Assembly: GCA_015143295.1 (NCBI GenBank)
Contig: CM026571.1
Location: 33,198,505 to 33,262,504, forward strand
DNA length: 64,000 nt
Source of the DNA: Tetracentron sinense
Taxonomy: Eukaryota > Streptophyta > Magnoliopsida > Trochodendrales > Trochodendraceae
Direction of reading: 5' to 3'
This document shows, piece after piece, positions 19,592-31,311 of this stretch. The notes beneath the pieces were generated by a model. That model was not told the origin of the DNA and did not search any database. It saw only the letters and a list, made by a program, of their open reading frames with translations. Numbering within the stretch: the stretch's first letter is position 1; every line of letters begins with the position of its first letter. The translations under genes were made by a program, and so were the position numbers.

Positions 19592-21324
19592 CTAGTTAAT
19601 GCACATTTGCCACCCAGTCACTAATTTAGTAGGGACTAGCGCTCCAAGCTCATTCTGCACAACAGTGACTCCTAACTTTTTAGGTACCACCTGCGTAGGA
19701 CTAACCAATTTACTATCGATAATTGGGTAAATAATACCCGTATCCAATAGTTTTAAAACTTCAGATTTTACAACTTCTTTCATAGTTGGGTTTAGTCTAT
19801 GCTGGGGGTCTCTAGAAGCCTTAGCCTCTTCTTCAAGATTTATCTTGTGGGTGCATACTAAGGGGCTTATTCCCTTAATATCTGCTATAGTCCACCCAAT
19901 AGCAGATTTATGGTCATTTAAAATTTTCAGCAATTTACCTTCTTGAAGTTGAGATAATACAGAAGAAATTACAACAAGAACGGTATCACCTGGGCCCAAA
20001 AAGGCATGTTTCAAACCATTTGACAGTTTCTTAAGCTCTAGATTTGGCACTTCAACATTGGAGGGTGGAGACTTTGGCTTTTCCTTAGATAACTCCTCAA
20101 ATCGTGGATGCCAACCTTTTGTCCCTGGAACCTGTGCATTAAATAAAACACAAATTTCAACAAGCTCATTTTTATCGAAAGAATTAATATCAATTTGAGA
20201 ATTAGCAAGAAGAGTTTCAAGAGAGTTAGATGAATTTGGTGATTCGAATTCTTCTTGCACAACTGCTTCAATCCAATTTGTAGTTTCACACTCATCATAT
20301 CCCGGCAATTGTTTACCAATATTGAAAATATTAACCTCTAAGGTCATATTTCCAAAATATAATTTTATTAGCTCATTCCTGCAATTAATTAAAGCGTTAG
20401 ATGTAGCAAGGAAAGGTCTACCAAGAATAATTGGGATTTTAGAGTCAGCATTCACCACAGATTGTGTATCCAAGATAAGAAAATCAACAAGATAATAAAA
20501 TTTATTTATCTGGACTAAAACATCCTCCACTACCCCCCTCGGTTTCCTTACAGATCGGTCAGCCAATTGTAACACCACAGTAGTGGGTTGTATTTCTCCT
20601 AGGCCAAGCTGTAAATAAACTGAGTAAGGCATTAAGTTAACACTTGCCCCAAGATCAAGCAAATCTTGTTCAAAATCATGGTCCCCAATAAAACAAGAAA
20701 TTGTAGGGCACCCAGGGTCTTTATATTTCAGAGGAATCTTGTGTTGAATTAGAGCACTTACCTGTTCAGTGAGAAAAGTAGTTTTCTTCACATGGTGCTT
20801 CCTTTTGATGGTGCATAAATCTTTTAAAACCTTGGCATAAGTGGACACTTGTTTGATAAAATGCAGAAGTGGGAGATTTATTTTCACTTGCCTAAGATTT
20901 TCTAAGATTTGATTATGACAATCTGATTTTCTTGATGATTTTAAGGCTTGACGAAATAGCACGGAGATAGGACTTCGAACTACCTCACTAATTTCGGGCA
21001 CATTAATATCAGTATTACTCGTGTCATTGGTTTCATCCTCTAATTCTTGGGTAGAGTTAGGGATATATTTTGCTTTTCCACTACGAGTAGTAATGACATT
21101 AATTTGCTCAAATTTTTCTTTTCGAGGGTAGAGTCTTGTACCATGTGTTGACCTTGAGGGTTTTGTTGAGTTTGGGAAGAAAATCTCCATTTCTCATTAA
21201 AACTCAAAGAATTTTTCAATTTAGATACATGACTTTTAACTTCCTTAAATTCCTTAGCCATTTGAGTGAACAATGCTTCAAATTTTTGATTGGTTTTACC
21301 TTGAACATTTATGAAAGCATGCAA
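19592..21324 (-). pseudogene. Athila gag C-terminus, protease and RT start
   Basis: The protease has DLGASVNLMP near 20640-20660, with leucine in place of the usual T of DTGA, as in other Athila elements. It is preceded by a long linker and followed by the RT start (DTGIIYPI...WVSPTQVVPKK-like). A short overlapping frame at 21040-21324 continues gag sequence and shows a frameshift near 21150. The frame ends at the stop near 19592. Confidence 0.85.
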
Positions 21325-21394
21325 TGTATCCTCAAGAGAACTCCTAGATGGTAATGATATATTAGGTGCAGAAAATTGAGGTGTAGTGAAATTT

Positions 21395-22572
21395 CTAGGG
21401 GGGTCTGTTGTTGAGGGGGTTGAGAATTATTACTCTAGCTAAAATTAGGATGATTTTTCTAAACTGGGTTATAAGTCTCAGAGTAAGGTGAATAGGGCTT
21501 CCTGTAATTACCCATAGCATTACAATGGTCCTCATACACCCCCTCATCTCCTGGAGTGTTGGACACTCTTTGGTAGGATGCTCAGTCTCATGGCAAACCT
21601 CACAAATCCATCTGGTCTCTCCTTGATAAAAAGGGGTAGTTGCCATTCTTTCTTTCATACGTAGAGCTTCAACTTCTTTCGTTAAGCTCTCCAATTTAGC
21701 CTTTAGGTTATCATCTTCTCTCAGGTGAAAAATCCCTCCACTAGAAGGAGTGGAGGTGGGTCTCGACCTATTAGTGCTTTCAGTAGCACTAGGTCCTGGC
21801 CAAGTATGGGCTTTTTCAGCCAACTCACCCAGGTAATCCATGGCCTCATCGGGGTCTTTTTGAAAGAATTCCCCATTGCACATCATCTCAATAAATTGGC
21901 GTTCCCTAAGAATAAGTCCTTCATAGAAGTAACTCACTAGATGCCAGCTTTCATACCCATGATGTGGGCACAAACTCATAAGATCCTTATATCTTTCCCA
22001 GGCCAGATACAAGGTTTCACTCTCTTTTTGAGTGAATGTAGAAATTTGCCTCTTCAAAGCATTCGTCTTATGATTAGGGAAATATTTATGGAAGAATGCT
22101 TGAGTCATCTCCGCCCATGAACCAATCGACCTAGGCCTCAAAGAATACAGCCAGCTCTTTGCTCTATCCTTCAGAGAGAATGTAAAAAATTTGAGCCTGG
22201 CAGCATCTATGGTGCTTAGTTGATTGTGAAACGTGGCTACCACCTCTTCAAATTCTCTAATGTGCACATATGTGTTTTCATTATCTAAACCATGAAAAGT
22301 GGGGAGGAGTTGAATCATCCCTGGTTTAAAATCAAAATTTTGCACATTAGGAGGAAATATAATGCAAGAAGTTGTGGCAGCCCGTGTAGGGTGTAAATGC
22401 TCATGAAGAGTTTAACTTGATCCTTGTGTTCACTCATTGTGTTATGTGTAGAGTCAAGTGAAACAAAATCAGATTCTGCTGGTGTATCAAATAAATTTGT
22501 AAAGAGAGTTTCAGATTCTTCCGGTCTCTTCGTAAATCTACCTAATTCGTTCCGGTATCGATGCATGCACAA
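21395..22572 (-). pseudogene. Athila gag
   Basis: The capsid region has FHGLDNENTYVHIREFEEV, AKSWLYSL, WAEMTQAFFHKYFPNHKT and TLYLAWERYKDLMSLCPHHG, all typical of Athila gag. A zinc knuckle CX2CX4HX4C (CEVCHETEHPTKEC) lies at about 21560-21605. The N-terminus (ELGRFTKRPEE) is in another frame, so there is a frameshift near 22330-22390. Confidence 0.87.
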
Positions 22573-22709
22573 AGCAAAAATAAGAGAATCAATTAAACTA
22601 CTAAATCAAAAAGGAGAAAGGAACGAGATTACCGCTTCGACGAGTCAATTGAGCAAACCTCCTTCGGAATAAATAAAAAAGAATATATGCTCCTTAGCTT
22701 TCGCCTTGC
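22573..22709 (-). other. Athila 5' leader
   Basis: Short non-coding stretch between the PBS and gag. Nothing else is seen. Confidence 0.6.
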
Positions 22710-22728
22710 TCCCCGGCAACAACGCCAA
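22710..22728 (-). other. Primer-binding site of Athila (tRNA-Asp type)
   Basis: The minus strand reads TGGCGTTGTTGCCGGGGAG four bases after the LTR end. It is close to TGGCGCCGTTGCCGGGGA, the tRNA-Asp primer site usual in Athila. Confidence 0.85.
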
Positions 22729-22732
22729 AATT

Positions 22733-23947
22733 TGATATCGCTCAAAGATACGCGGTACTTTGCAGTACAGTAAAGGGGGTTGTCGAACCACAGAGAGCAG
22801 TGAAGATAAGGAACAATAATGGAGAAGGGGTTTGTAGGATCTTTGGTGGAGAATGTTTAACTAAATTGAGGAAGATATCAGTGAGAAAAAGCGTCAACGC
22901 ATCAGGTTTTCTCCTCTAAATGGTGTAATGTCAATTTGATTGTCCAAGGTATAACTCAATTGAGGGTTTCACATCTCAAACCCTCAATTGGAAGATTTTA
23001 AAAATTCAGATTATAATAAAAAGTTAAAATAGATTTCTAGTCAATTATTCAAAACGAATTTTAACCCAAGCCTGCACTTTATCAGAAAAACTCGAGGACG
23101 ACGATATACCCGGAGGCAATACCGCAACAAAGAATAATGTCCACTAAGATGAAGGTTCTTCTTTGGAGAAATCAATAATTATTACTGAACTACGAGAAAA
23201 GCCTGACTGAACTCGTGAAAAGGTTTAAATCCCAGAGATTCAATTGAAAGAGATCAAACAAGAAGAAAAACTAACATAGAAATCATAGACGTTAAAAACA
23301 CTAATTGGATTAACTCAAACTAACATTACCACATCAAGAGAATTCCACCCTAGCCTAGGCTAGGGTTTTAGCAATTCATACAGAGAGAAAAACTAAAACA
23401 ATAAGAAAAGAAAGATGATTCAAGAGTTAGAGGTTCAGAGGTATCCTCACCACACTCTCTATGACTTTTAATCAACTAAAAGGGAAAAAGAAGAATGAAA
23501 CTAAGCAAAAAGGAAAAGTTCCCAATACAAAATCTCGCTCAAAATAGTCAATTCGCGGCCAAAAACGCTAGTCCCGCAACCACCGCTCAATCGGGCAAGG
23601 GTGCTGATCGATCGAGCCTTCAATCGCAAAAATCCAGAAAAATCACCGCCTTCTGATTGATCGGCGCACCGATCAATCGCCGGGGATCGCCGATCGATCG
23701 CCCAGATCACCGTTTCGCCACTTTGCCTGTTTTTTCATCTTTTTGACTCTTTTCTTTTTGTTGATTTCCACGAGACTTCTTTACTCGAATTCCCTACATA
23801 AAATTTCATTGAAAATGATTAGAATTTGCAATTAATAAGTGGGGAAACAAGTTTAGAATGTAGGCTTTAAATCAAGGATTCAGACTAAAAGGGGCTTTAA
23901 AGGGTTACAAAATAACTGGTTTTTAGTGTACTTTTGCACACTCATCA
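22733..23947 (-). mobile_element. Athila 5' LTR (about 1.2 kb)
   Basis: The LTR pairs with 2363-3151 plus 15146-15574. It differs from it by many substitutions, clearly more than the LTRs of A, so Athila is older than A, as the nesting demands. The palindromic GATCGATC words are at about 23575-23710. Confidence 0.92.
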
Positions 23948-24120
23948 AGTCTTGTACACTAATGGGTTTTATGCTAATGATAATGTTTGGATATATGGTG
24001 TGCATGTGTTGATAGATGTGTATGGCCTAAGGGAGTGTGTTTTGGGTGTACAAGGTGCTAGAGTTGAAATGGAAAAGGTCTAAGTAGTGGGAAAAGGGTT
24101 TTGCAGCAAAAACAGGGGAG

Positions 24121-24331
24121 AACCGATTGCTCGGTGATAACATTGATCGCTCGGTCAACTAGCAATCGATCAATATCTATCGACTGGTCAAAGATTTTGT
24201 ATGGGGAAAAATTCTAGAGAAGGTGTTTTCAACCAATCTCTCGGTCCTAACCACCGATCGATTGGTGATACTCAAACTTTCTTCATTAAGGGTTTTTAAG
24301 TCTTTAACCACCACCCCTTTGCCTATTAAAG
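24121..24331 (+). promoter_or_regulatory. U3 of S1: palindromic words and TATA-like box
   Basis: Words such as ACCGATTGCTCGGT, TTGATCGCTCGGT, GCAATCGATCAA, ACCAATCTCTCGGT and ACCGATCGATTGGT occupy 24121-24270. A TATTAAAG box follows at 24324, about 55 bases further on. The words are more decayed than in A and S2. Confidence 0.6.
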
Positions 24332-25249
24332 GCCCAACTCGTGCCTTAGGGTTTCAGAAACCCTTTAGGCATATTTTTGAGAGATTTTGAGAGGAGAAGA
24401 AAAGGGGGAAAGCTAGGGTGTTGCTCAAGCTTGAAGAGAATATCAAGATCATCCCTTCTTTGGTGTTCTCCATCTAAGAACTCAAGGTTCTCACTTGTTC
24501 CAAGCCCTTGGAATCGAATTCATGGATTTCACCAAGGTAGATACATTCTACTACCAAACTTGTGATAATACTAGTTCACCATATGATGCTCTTCTAATTC
24601 TATACCAAAATCTTAGTTTGATATGGTATGTGATGTTGCTTTTATACTTGGATATAAACTACAATTATTAGGCACTCTATGTGTTTGGTTTAATGCCTCT
24701 AAGGGCTTTTGTGTTTAAATATGTTATTATTCTCATATGTTTCGCATGTCTCGCATGAACCAGGTTTTTCATGGATTTCTCAAAGTTATAAAAAGGGTTT
24801 TAAGTAAGGGATTCACATGATGATTTTAAGAAACCCCATGATATTGTCCAAGATCAGTTCACAAGCTCCAAGGATCATACTAAACTTACAAGAAACTCGA
24901 TGATAATGTCTAAGATCGATGTACAAGCTCCAAGGATCATAAATGTAAATGTTCTAAGATCTCTATGGTTTGCTCTATCGTTTTGCTCCAAGGCTCTATG
25001 GATCATAAATGACTCTAAGGAACTCTATGAACTTAACATGACTCAAAGAACTCACAAGGCTATGATTATCGCAAGACTTACACAGTTTTGGTTTTCGGAT
25101 GTCATTTCACGTGCTATTTCACGGTTTCTACGCTTCGATATGTTTTAAGGATTTCAGTCTCCATGTCATGCATGCTTCCATGATATTATTGCTTTGTTGT
25201 TAGTAGTATGTATACGCTGAGTATTCCACGCTTAGCCGATATTTCTTAT

Positions 25250-25392
25250 CATCGGCAAGTGCACGGGTTCCTTTCGACTTGTGTGGTTCAGAACCTTGGG
25301 TGGAGGAAGAGTACTACGACTCGGAGCCTTCTATGGACAACTACCAGGATGATGGATCGCTAGACAGGCGGCCCGACTTTGACTTTTACTGA
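25250..25392 (+). pseudogene. LTR micro-ORF without its ATG (S1)
   Basis: The frame is open through GSEPWVEEEYYDSEP and LDRRPDFDFY to TGA at 25390-25392. The ATG found in A and S2 is replaced here by sequence with an extra base (TTATCATCGGCA). The tail matches LDxWPYLDYC of A in spacing. Retention of the frame without the ATG fits either decay or use as a spliced last exon. Confidence 0.5.
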
Positions 25393-25652
25393 CTATGTTA
25401 AGAAGAGATGATATTTTGTTTATGTTGAGAGTGAGACTTGTCCACTCCATATTTTGGATATATATTTTGTTGGTTCAGATTTGAATAGAATGATAGGAGT
25501 AATTGATTTTAAATCGTTTCCGCTATGTATAACTTTTGTACTTTGACAGGTTGGTATGTGTGCCTTATGTGTCATACGGGATGGTATGACACGGCGGTCA
25601 CGAGCTAAAGTATCCCTAACTCCTAGGGGGTATTTTGGGTCGCGATACTAAC

Positions 25653-25902
25653 AATGTGTAAGTTATTAGGAATACATTGTCCAAATGTATCCTGATTAAC
25701 TTAGAACAATTTTAGGTCTACAAGGAACCGGAAAACCATATCTCCTTTGCGATTAGTTATTAACTAATTGGATGATTTTCCTACAATGTTACCTAAGGGA
25801 CAAAGTAGTCTCATCCAATGAGATACTTTTAGTGTGTTACCCAATGTAGAAGACAATGTGTGAATGTAAAATATGCATTTATTGATTAAGTAGATAAATA
25901 CA
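25653..25902 (-). mobile_element. 5' LTR of element C, outer portion
   Basis: The sequence continues LTR C from 2295 after the S1 insertion. It ends (plus strand) GATAAATACA at 25902, where the protease of D begins abruptly. So C is inserted in D; its other end lies outside the window. Confidence 0.7.
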
Positions 25903-27219
25903 ATTCCGGAATGGCTTTCGTGGGCATATATGTCTAACACAACCGACTTGTCAAGCGGAGTCGAAACAGTCAACTCCTGACATAGAAGACTCGACTCAGA
26001 AGAGAAAACTTTGATCAAGTTAGGTGACACAAAGGAATGTGTCCCGTGTCGATCAACACACGAGCTATATACTCATTCACTAGTAAAACGCCTATGCATT
26101 ATAATTAGCTAAAATTAATAATTTCAAGAACACCCATAAAGTAAAAGTATAATGATATACACATAAATAGACATATACAATATAATAACCATCAATTCAT
26201 CCTTGAAGAAATTACAATTTTCGCGTACCTTACACAACATCGTCAGATGCCTGTGCTTTCCTTTCCGTCAAGGCAAAGACTCGGCCTTGATTTGCCTAGT
26301 GAAGCGGCCATATAAACTGTGAGGGCCTCGATGCCTGTGAAGAGCCCTGCTAAGAAGGCTGCCTGATTGGGGGTCTACTTCCCTAAGATGGGGATGGTAA
26401 CTGCCGGCGAGGACAATTTCTAATCATGTGGTTCTCGTCACCACAGTGAAAGCATCCACCGGACACGTTCCAGCACTCTCCTACCACATGTCTCCTACCA
26501 CAATGAGCACAGACCTCATAAGAGAATATAGAGGGTGTAGGAGGCATATATCCCATGGCCTGAGATGGTGCAGGGGGAGGAGCCAGCGTAGTAGTAGAGC
26601 AAGGTGCTTATGGTACTAAAGGAGGCCTCTGTGTCTGTGTAGACCCGGTTGTCTGGTATGGGGTTGTCCTAGCCCTCTTCTCTGGTGGCCCAGAGTCACT
26701 GGACTGGCCTCTCAAAAAGCCTTTGTCTCTCCTCTTGAAGAACTCATCAGAATTCTTCTCGGCAAGCTTCGCCTTGCTTAACAGTTCTCCCCAGGTGCCC
26801 ACTTGGAACATCGAGACCCTACCTCGAATGGAGGGCTTCAACCCTCATTTAAACTTTCTAACTCACATGTGTTCTGAGGTGATCAGATGAGGTGCGAACC
26901 TTGAAAATTCTAAGAATTTAGCCTCAAAGTCAACTACACTCAACTCTCCCTACTCGAGAGTCATGAACTCGATCTCCTTCTGCTCTTTTACAGTAGTTGG
27001 AAAATATTGCTTGTAGAAGACATCCAAAAATTCTTACCATGTCCACGGCTCCCCACCCTAGTGGATTCCCTCTACCTCTATGCCACTCTCCACTAATGCC
27101 CGGCCACACCTTCCATCACGAAGGTGGCCCAGTCAACTCGTTGCTCATCGGTACAACGGATTACTCTGAAAATATTTTCCAGTTGCATCACCTATGCTTC
27201 TGCAACCATAGGGTCGGTA
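25903..27219 (-). pseudogene. Tekay relic D: gag and start of protease
   Basis: The reading is homologous to A. It includes FFKRRD...SSDSGPPEKRARTTPYQ near 26640-26760, a zinc knuckle (CFHCGDENHMIRNCP) near 26400-26470, a conserved 137-nt intron (26092-26228), and a protease start with VLIDTG near 26050 and SPNLIKVF...LTVSTPLDKSV. Multiple stops and shifts are present. D is cut at 25902 by LTR C and at 27219 by element E; its gag N-terminus is at 47910-48143. Confidence 0.82.
26092..26228 (-). other. Gag-protease intron of relic D (137 nt)
   Basis: The minus strand has donor GTAAG/GTACGCG and acceptor AATGCATAG/GCG. Position and phase equal the 132-nt intron of A, while the intron bodies differ strongly. 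A stop in the codon before the donor (CAA to TAA relative to A) marks decay. Confidence 0.65.
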
Positions 27220-29305
27220 GTACCTATGAGCGCCGAAATTCACTCCCTCTCACAAAAAGGGGTCTGGATTACCTGTGTATCCCTCACGGGTGTGAAAGGG
27301 TTCTTAGAGTCGCCACCTATTCATTCAGAAGGGATAAGTCCCCCGAGTTTGGATAAGGTCTTGGTCTACGAGTGAGATCAGGGTAAGAGGTTCGGTTAAG
27401 TCCGGGGAAGGTGTTAGACACCCCGAGGCTTCCGTCTTTCAGCGGTTCCGTACTTCTCGAGTTTAAGCCAAATAAAGTTAATCTTGATTGTAATACCGAG
27501 GTGTTTCAATTAACACTAATCCAAGAAATGAAAAGCTAACTGGGGTCAGGCCCGTCTTGGGCTGCCTACGTACTCACAGGGTGAGATCAGACTAAGCGTA
27601 GTTCTGGCATGTAAGCCTGTGCCGAGACTAGGGGCGTGTGTGTGTGCACCAAGGGTAGCTAACATGGACTAGTCTGGTAGACTAGGTTTTGGTTGACCAA
27701 TGAGAGTCAAGTGCATGGTATTCAAGCCCGGTAGGCTTAGGGGGTAGTCTGGTAGTCTAGGGCAAAGTCCGGCTTGGGTTAGGGTTGCTAACCTGGGTTA
27801 GGACGAACTAACTATGGTTAGGGTTGCTAACCATAGTAAAGGGGATGTGGTGTGTAGCCTGGTAGGCTAAAGGGAGGCACGGTAGGCCGAGGATAGTCCA
27901 GTAGACTTGGTTTTTAGGCCCAGTAGGCCGTAAACTGAAATTAACTACGATTAGGGTTGCTGTAGAACCCCGGAAATTTGGTTCACTGTTCAAGTGAATA
28001 GTGCCGAGGACACTAGTATTGTAAGGGCCAAATGCCCTTATTATAAGTTGGGTTTGGTTAATGAGGGTGAGGGTTTCCCTCATAGCCTAAGTGCGATGTG
28101 AGTTTCATGTTAGAATCAAGAAGTGTAAGGTGTTTTGAGAAAACATGCAAAGAGTATAAAACCATACTCAAAGCATTAAATGTATAGTGGTATGAATAAT
28201 GTCGATTCAAAGGATTTGTGGTGGCCTGGGCCTCCCATGCATATGGGTTGTGCCCAATAGGTTACCTTGGTTTGGTTTAAGAACCTAGGGTCGTGAATTA
28301 TGAGAATGGAGTAAGGGTTGGATTCAAAGTAGATGGGGTATGAAAATACCCTTAGTATGTATGAAGAAACCCGGAACCGAGTTCCCTGGGCTGGGAATAG
28401 TGTCATGAATAGTGTGTGGATAGTGCCCTTGTGTGGTGTGTGTAAAGGCTTAAGGCCTTTACACTTTGTTCTTGGTAGCATGGTCCATTTGGTCTAAGTA
28501 GTTTGGCGATTTAAATAAGGGTTTAAAGTGTGTATGTTGAGTCTCAAAATAAGAGTATAATAATACTCAAGTATTTAGGGTATAAAATACCATAAGTGTG
28601 AACGTAGAACCACGGGAAACCATTTCACAATGTTGTGAACAGTGCCATGGGCACAAGTCTTGTAAAGGCCGAGGGCCATTTATGTGACTTGGTTAAGGGG
28701 CATGATAAGAGTAGTCAAAATTAGCTTAAGTGTTTATTGTTGGGTGTTTGGGATGAATAAATAAGAGTATGACATACTCTAAGTGGGTAAAAAGATGGGT
28801 ATAAGGTACCCTAAGTGTTAATGAGTTGCGAGTGAATAGTGCTGTTACGCGAGGCATAAAGAGACCGGGGCCTCTCATGCATGTTGGGGTGTGCCCCATG
28901 ATCACCTAGGTGTGTTAAAAAACCTATGGAGTAATGAGTCATGAGGTGTTAGTATGGTTTTGGAACCGAAGGAAAGGAGTGTGAAACACTCGAAATGTTC
29001 TAAGTGTCAAGAATGGGAATGCCTTAGCATACCCTTAACTTTAAATAGCCCTACTGTTCACACCGCTCATCGGAATCAAGTGATTCTTGAATTTTTAGAA
29101 AGGTATTTAAACCCTCTTCGAGGTTCATGTTTACCATTTTTCTTGGTTATGAGTCAGGGATAGGTTAAAAGAAGGAATTCTGAAGTAGGACCGGGTGAAA
29201 ATCTGGACTGACGAAACCCAGTTTCGGATCAGTCAGCTTTAGGGGCAATATGGTCCAATAAAAATAGAGAATTAGAAATTATGTAAAACACAAAAGTTGT
29301 TCTCC

Positions 29306-29666
29306 TTCGAAAGACGAATCCAACGCAAGTTGAATCGTCAAAATCGAACAAGCGAGTCAAAAGTTATAGCCAAGATATGAAAACGCAAAAATGCTGAAGC
29401 TTTCTGCAAAAGTTGCGATCGCTCGTAGGGACCCTACGAACGATCGTAGCGGAGCTACGAACGATCGTAGAGTTGCTACGATCGATCGTAAAGCCCCAGA
29501 AAGTGCTGGAAACTCACGGGTGAAGCTACGATTGATCGTAGGAAGCTACGATCGATCGTAGAAAGCTACGATCGATCGTAAATCACTACGAACGATCGTA
29601 GATACGCGATTTTACTTTCTTGGATGCGATTTTTTTAGGGGTTTTTCACCCCTTGCACTATAAATA
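29306..29666 (+). promoter_or_regulatory. U3 of S3: conserved box, palindromic array, TATA box
   Basis: The conserved box is at 29306-29371. From 29417 to 29605 there are seven to eight copies of CTACGATCGATCGTAG or CTACGAACGATCGTAG. A canonical TATA box, CTATAAATAGAGG, lies at 29658-29668. This is the clearest case of the box-palindromes-TATA order. A splice-donor-like GAG/GTTAGTAA is at 29901. Confidence 0.78.
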
Positions 29667-30869
29667 GAGGACTTTAGGGGGTTTTTGGTTTACCCTAAAC
29701 CAAGGAGAGTTCCTAGAAAGAGAAGGAGAGGATCTTGAGCATTTCAAAGAGGGTTTTGATTTGGAATCAAGAAAAGCTTCAATCAAGGGTTTGATCTTCC
29801 CCACTCCAAGCTTGGATCACTTCCTTCAAGTAGGATCTTCCTCAATCAAGTAATGATTCCACTCAAGGGTTTCCTTCAACCTAGAAATTGATTCTAAGAG
29901 GTTAGTAAAACTACTATCTAGCTTTGTTATCATACATGGATGGGAAAAGATGACCCAATGGGTGATTTAGCTTTACTAGGATGCCAAGATCTAAATGTGA
30001 ATGAAAGTATGTTTGAATGGAATGTTAGTGATTCTACCTATCTAACTTTGGTATTGTGCAAAATATGAAAAGATGATAAAAAGGGGTTTATAAATTGGGG
30101 GTTTTTCTACGTTATGATCAAATAGACAAATAGTAGTTTATAAATTGGGGGTTTTTCAATAACAAGAATGAACATGGCTATAATTGTAAGTAAATGATAG
30201 TATCTCTAAATGAAACATGGTTTCAAGTATACTATGATACAAATATTAAGTGTGGGAATTTTGGGTGAACTAGAACATGATCAAACAAGTAAATAAGGGT
30301 TTATGATTTTGGGGTTTTCCAATGAAAGGGATGAATGTTGTTATGCTAGTGTGTAAGTATTATTATCCTCCAATAAACCATGATTTTAAGTGTGATATGA
30401 TGAAGTGGGCTTAGAAGCCATGATTGTTATGATGTGATGCAATGAATGAAATGTTCTACATTCTAGAATTGTCTAAGTATGCTATGATGCTAATATACCT
30501 TGTATGAACCATATGAGTTAATTAAGGTATTCAAGTATACTATAATGATCATTGTGCCTTGTATGAACATGTTTAATTAGTTAAAGCTTTCCACATAGAT
30601 GTTATACTGCTCACAAGCACTCCACGCACGATAAGTATTGCACGACCGTGGTTTTCTCATAAGCATGAATTTCAAGAAATCATAAGAAGGGTTTTCAAAG
30701 GCATTCATAAGCAAGAAGCATAGATGCATAAGAGTTGACTAAGCCAAACTTTGGGTTGGCATTCTAAGATCGGTTACTTCATGCTCTCAAGGATCAAGTC
30801 TAAGATCTCGCATAAACTCCACGGATCATAAGTCTCGCAAGGCTTTTCAAGAACTCATAAGAAACTCAC

Positions 30870-31090
30870 AAGTCTAAGATCTTGCATATGTCTCCAAGGA
30901 GAACAAGCTCACAAGGATCATAAGCTCACAAGAAGCTCACAAGTACTCATAAGCTCACAAGTACTCATAAGCTCACAAGAAGCTCATAAGCTCACAAGTA
31001 CTCACAAGCTCACAAGAACTCTAAGCTCACAAGAATTCATAAGAAAACATGAGGCTCACAAGCATTCATAAGAACTCATAAGCATACATG
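30870..31090. repeat. AGCTCACAAG short tandem repeats in S3
   Basis: About ten copies of (A)GCTCACAAG and CTCATAAG variants occur, separated by 5-15 bases. They lie in the LTR between the donor-like site and the hairpin at 31238. They add no coding frame. Confidence 0.75.
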
Positions 31091-31237
31091 AGAGGGTTTG
31101 TTTTCCATGAAAAGAACAAGTTTTATGAAAGGTTTTTCATGACGGGTTTTAAGCATGGATTTGGTGATTTGTATTCTTTTCCGCACTGTATTAAATATTG
31201 TGATTATGATAGCATTGTTAGCTAGTAGATTTTGCTC

Positions 31238-31311
31238 GCTGAGTATTCCATGCTCAGCCGTACATGTTATGTCGGCAGGTACGCTATACGATACATGTAC
31301 TCCGGTTCTTT
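31238..31311 (+). pseudogene. Hairpin and micro-ORF remnant in S3
   Basis: The hairpin GCTGAG-9 nt-CTCAGC is intact (31238-31276) and ATG at 31269 starts MSAG, as in A and S2. The frame ends after 14 codons and the PWVEEEY block is not found, so this copy is broken or diverged. Confidence 0.5.

Larger units (their letters stand above)
2363..23947 (-). mobile_element. Athila-lineage Ty3-gypsy retrotransposon, broken by nested insertions
   Basis: Both LTRs start TGATATCGCTCAAAGATA on the plus strand (2363 and 22733). Without the nested S2/A block the element is about 9.6 kb. It has a tRNA-Asp-like PBS, gag with the FHGLDNEN motif typical of Athila, a DLGAS protease, RT, RNase H and integrase, in Ty3 order on the minus strand. 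The flanks AGACT (2358-2362) and AGTCT (23948-23952) form an imperfect 5-bp duplication. Athila elements often carry an env-like ORF after integrase; none is seen here, only 1.5 kb of non-coding DNA. Several stops and frameshifts make it inactive. Confidence 0.88.
23948..25647 (+). mobile_element. Right part of solo LTR S1
   Basis: S1 continues after Athila. In order: palindromic array (24121-24270), TATA-like TATTAAAG (24324-24331), splice-donor-like CAAG/GTAGATAC (24537), a run of CTCCAAGGATCATA-type repeats (about 24860-25070), hairpin (25216-25256), micro-ORF remnant, and the LTR end at 25647. Confidence 0.88.
2291..25652 (+). mobile_element. Solo Tekay-type LTR S1 with TSD CTAAC, split by the Athila insertion
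   Basis: The LTR starts TGTAGAACCCCG at 2296, is broken at 2362 by Athila, resumes at 23948 and ends GGGTCGCGATA at 25647. CTAAC flanks it at 2291-2295 and 25648-25652, so the ends are exact. No internal region is present, so this is a solo LTR left by recombination between the two LTRs of one element. Ends and layout match the Tekay-type LTRs S2, S3 and A. Net length is about 1.76 kb. Confidence 0.88.

Noticed and set aside
24377-24565. Small basic ORF in S1 (62 codons)
   Set aside because: It lies in the LTR leader, has no counterpart in the other LTRs and crosses the donor-like site; treated as chance.
29417-29605. CRISPR-like array of direct repeats
   Set aside because: Repeats are palindromic, short, irregularly spaced and lie in a plant LTR before a TATA box; spacers are not unit length and no cas genes exist.
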